Below are positions 63,751-64,000 of a stretch of DNA of 64,000 bases, in pieces. The number at the start of each line of letters is the position of its first letter. Positions within the stretch are counted from its first letter, which is position 1. The notes under the pieces are model-generated. The model was not told where the DNA came from, made no database searches, and saw only the letters and a program-made list of their open reading frames with translations. The stretch is from NCBI GenBank assembly GCA_024760545.1, contig CP060501.1, forward strand, positions 3,488,036 to 3,552,035, in the 5' to 3' direction. Position numbers and translations under genes: made by a program. This DNA is from Nitrospira sp. (lineage in GTDB: Bacteria; Nitrospirota; Nitrospiria; Nitrospirales; Nitrospiraceae).

Positions 63751-64000
63751 ATGCAAATCATAATGGTCATATTCCCAGCGGCTGTGGCTTTTCTCTCGGC
63801 GTGGTGGATCACGCGAAGCTTGTGTTCACCCAAATCGTTTCTTTCGATACTCGCCCACCCAAATGAGCGAACATTGCATTCCATGCCGACTCCGCAAACC
63901 GGAGGGTTGGCCATTGTTGCCAGTGTGGTGATCGGTCTTATTGCAGCCGCAAGCATGCTTGCCATTGCACAACCCACGAAAGCCGTGCTCCCGAAGGGAG
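63751..64000 (+). CDS. wbpL: WbpL/WecA-like initiating transferase, 3' end cut
   Basis: The frame runs off the window, so only the first 83 residues are seen. It has a hydrophobic N-terminal helix, then AHPNERTLHSMPTPQTGGLAI, a signature of the polyprenyl-phosphate sugar-1-phosphate transferase family (WecA/WbpL/MraY). This enzyme starts glycan assembly on undecaprenyl phosphate. It follows the WbpV-like gene by 45 bases. WbpL typically moves a FucNAc or QuiNAc phosphate. Confidence 0.85.
   Translation, partial: MQIIMVIFPAAVAFLSAWWITRSLCSPKSFLSILAHPNERTLHSMPTPQTGGLAIVASVVIGLIAAASMLAIAQPTKAVLPKG

Noticed and set aside
1-64000. CRISPR array, rRNA, tRNA or intact insertion sequence
   Set aside because: No spaced direct repeats, RNA gene signatures or transposase genes were seen.

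Overview
The window is about 59-60% GC by eye and reads as one stretch of a Gram-negative (diderm) chromosome. It carries the lipid A/Kdo/heptose core pathway and runs straight into a large surface-glycan cluster. There is no rRNA or other marker gene, so the organism is an inference. The gene order (bamA, two skp-like genes, fabZ, lpxA, lpxI, an oxidoreductase, lpxB, msbA), the use of LpxI rather than LpxH, and the overall protein style fit Nitrospirota (Nitrospira-like) best; a deltaproteobacterial-type lineage cannot be excluded.

Region 1 (1-9.2 kb) holds ordinary and poorly known genes: a truncated membrane protein at the left edge, small hypotheticals, an HD-domain phosphohydrolase, a DUF2062 membrane protein coupled to thiL, lon, and galU. 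galU appears to be transcribed from a promoter so close to its ATG that the mRNA would be leaderless.

Region 2 (9.2-27.7 kb) is an envelope-building block entirely on the plus strand. Behind a near-consensus promoter lie bamA, two Skp/OmpH chaperones, fabZ, lpxA, lpxI, a Gfo/Idh oxidoreductase, lpxB, msbA, a DUF374 acyltransferase split by a frameshift at a run of nine A, waaA, lpxK, a fused heptosyltransferase-heptose phosphatase, a methyltransferase and two further family-9 heptosyltransferases. Many genes overlap by 4-14 bases, which suggests translational coupling. lpxC and lpxD are not in this window.

Region 3 (27.7 kb to the end) is a surface polysaccharide cluster. It opens with a winged-helix/Rossmann regulator and a NusG-like (UpxY/RfaH type) antiterminator, then a near-perfect 23-base inverted repeat and a membrane-anchored transglutaminase-fold protein. 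A Wzm/Wzt ABC exporter, methyltransferase, glycosyltransferases, WecB, sugar epimerases and three divergent asparagine-synthetase-like amidotransferases follow. A coupled set legB-legC-legH-legI-legG-ptmE-legF (47.2-54.1 kb) is predicted to make CMP-legionaminic acid, a bacterial sialic-acid-like sugar. Then come a Wzx flippase, more glycosyltransferases, a third amidotransferase, and finally a WbpV-like epimerase and the start of a WbpL/WecA-like initiating transferase, cut by the window edge. Two gene fragments (one glucosidase-like, one possibly flippase-like) and gene-poor gaps show past rearrangement. No tRNA, rRNA, CRISPR array or intact insertion sequence was seen.
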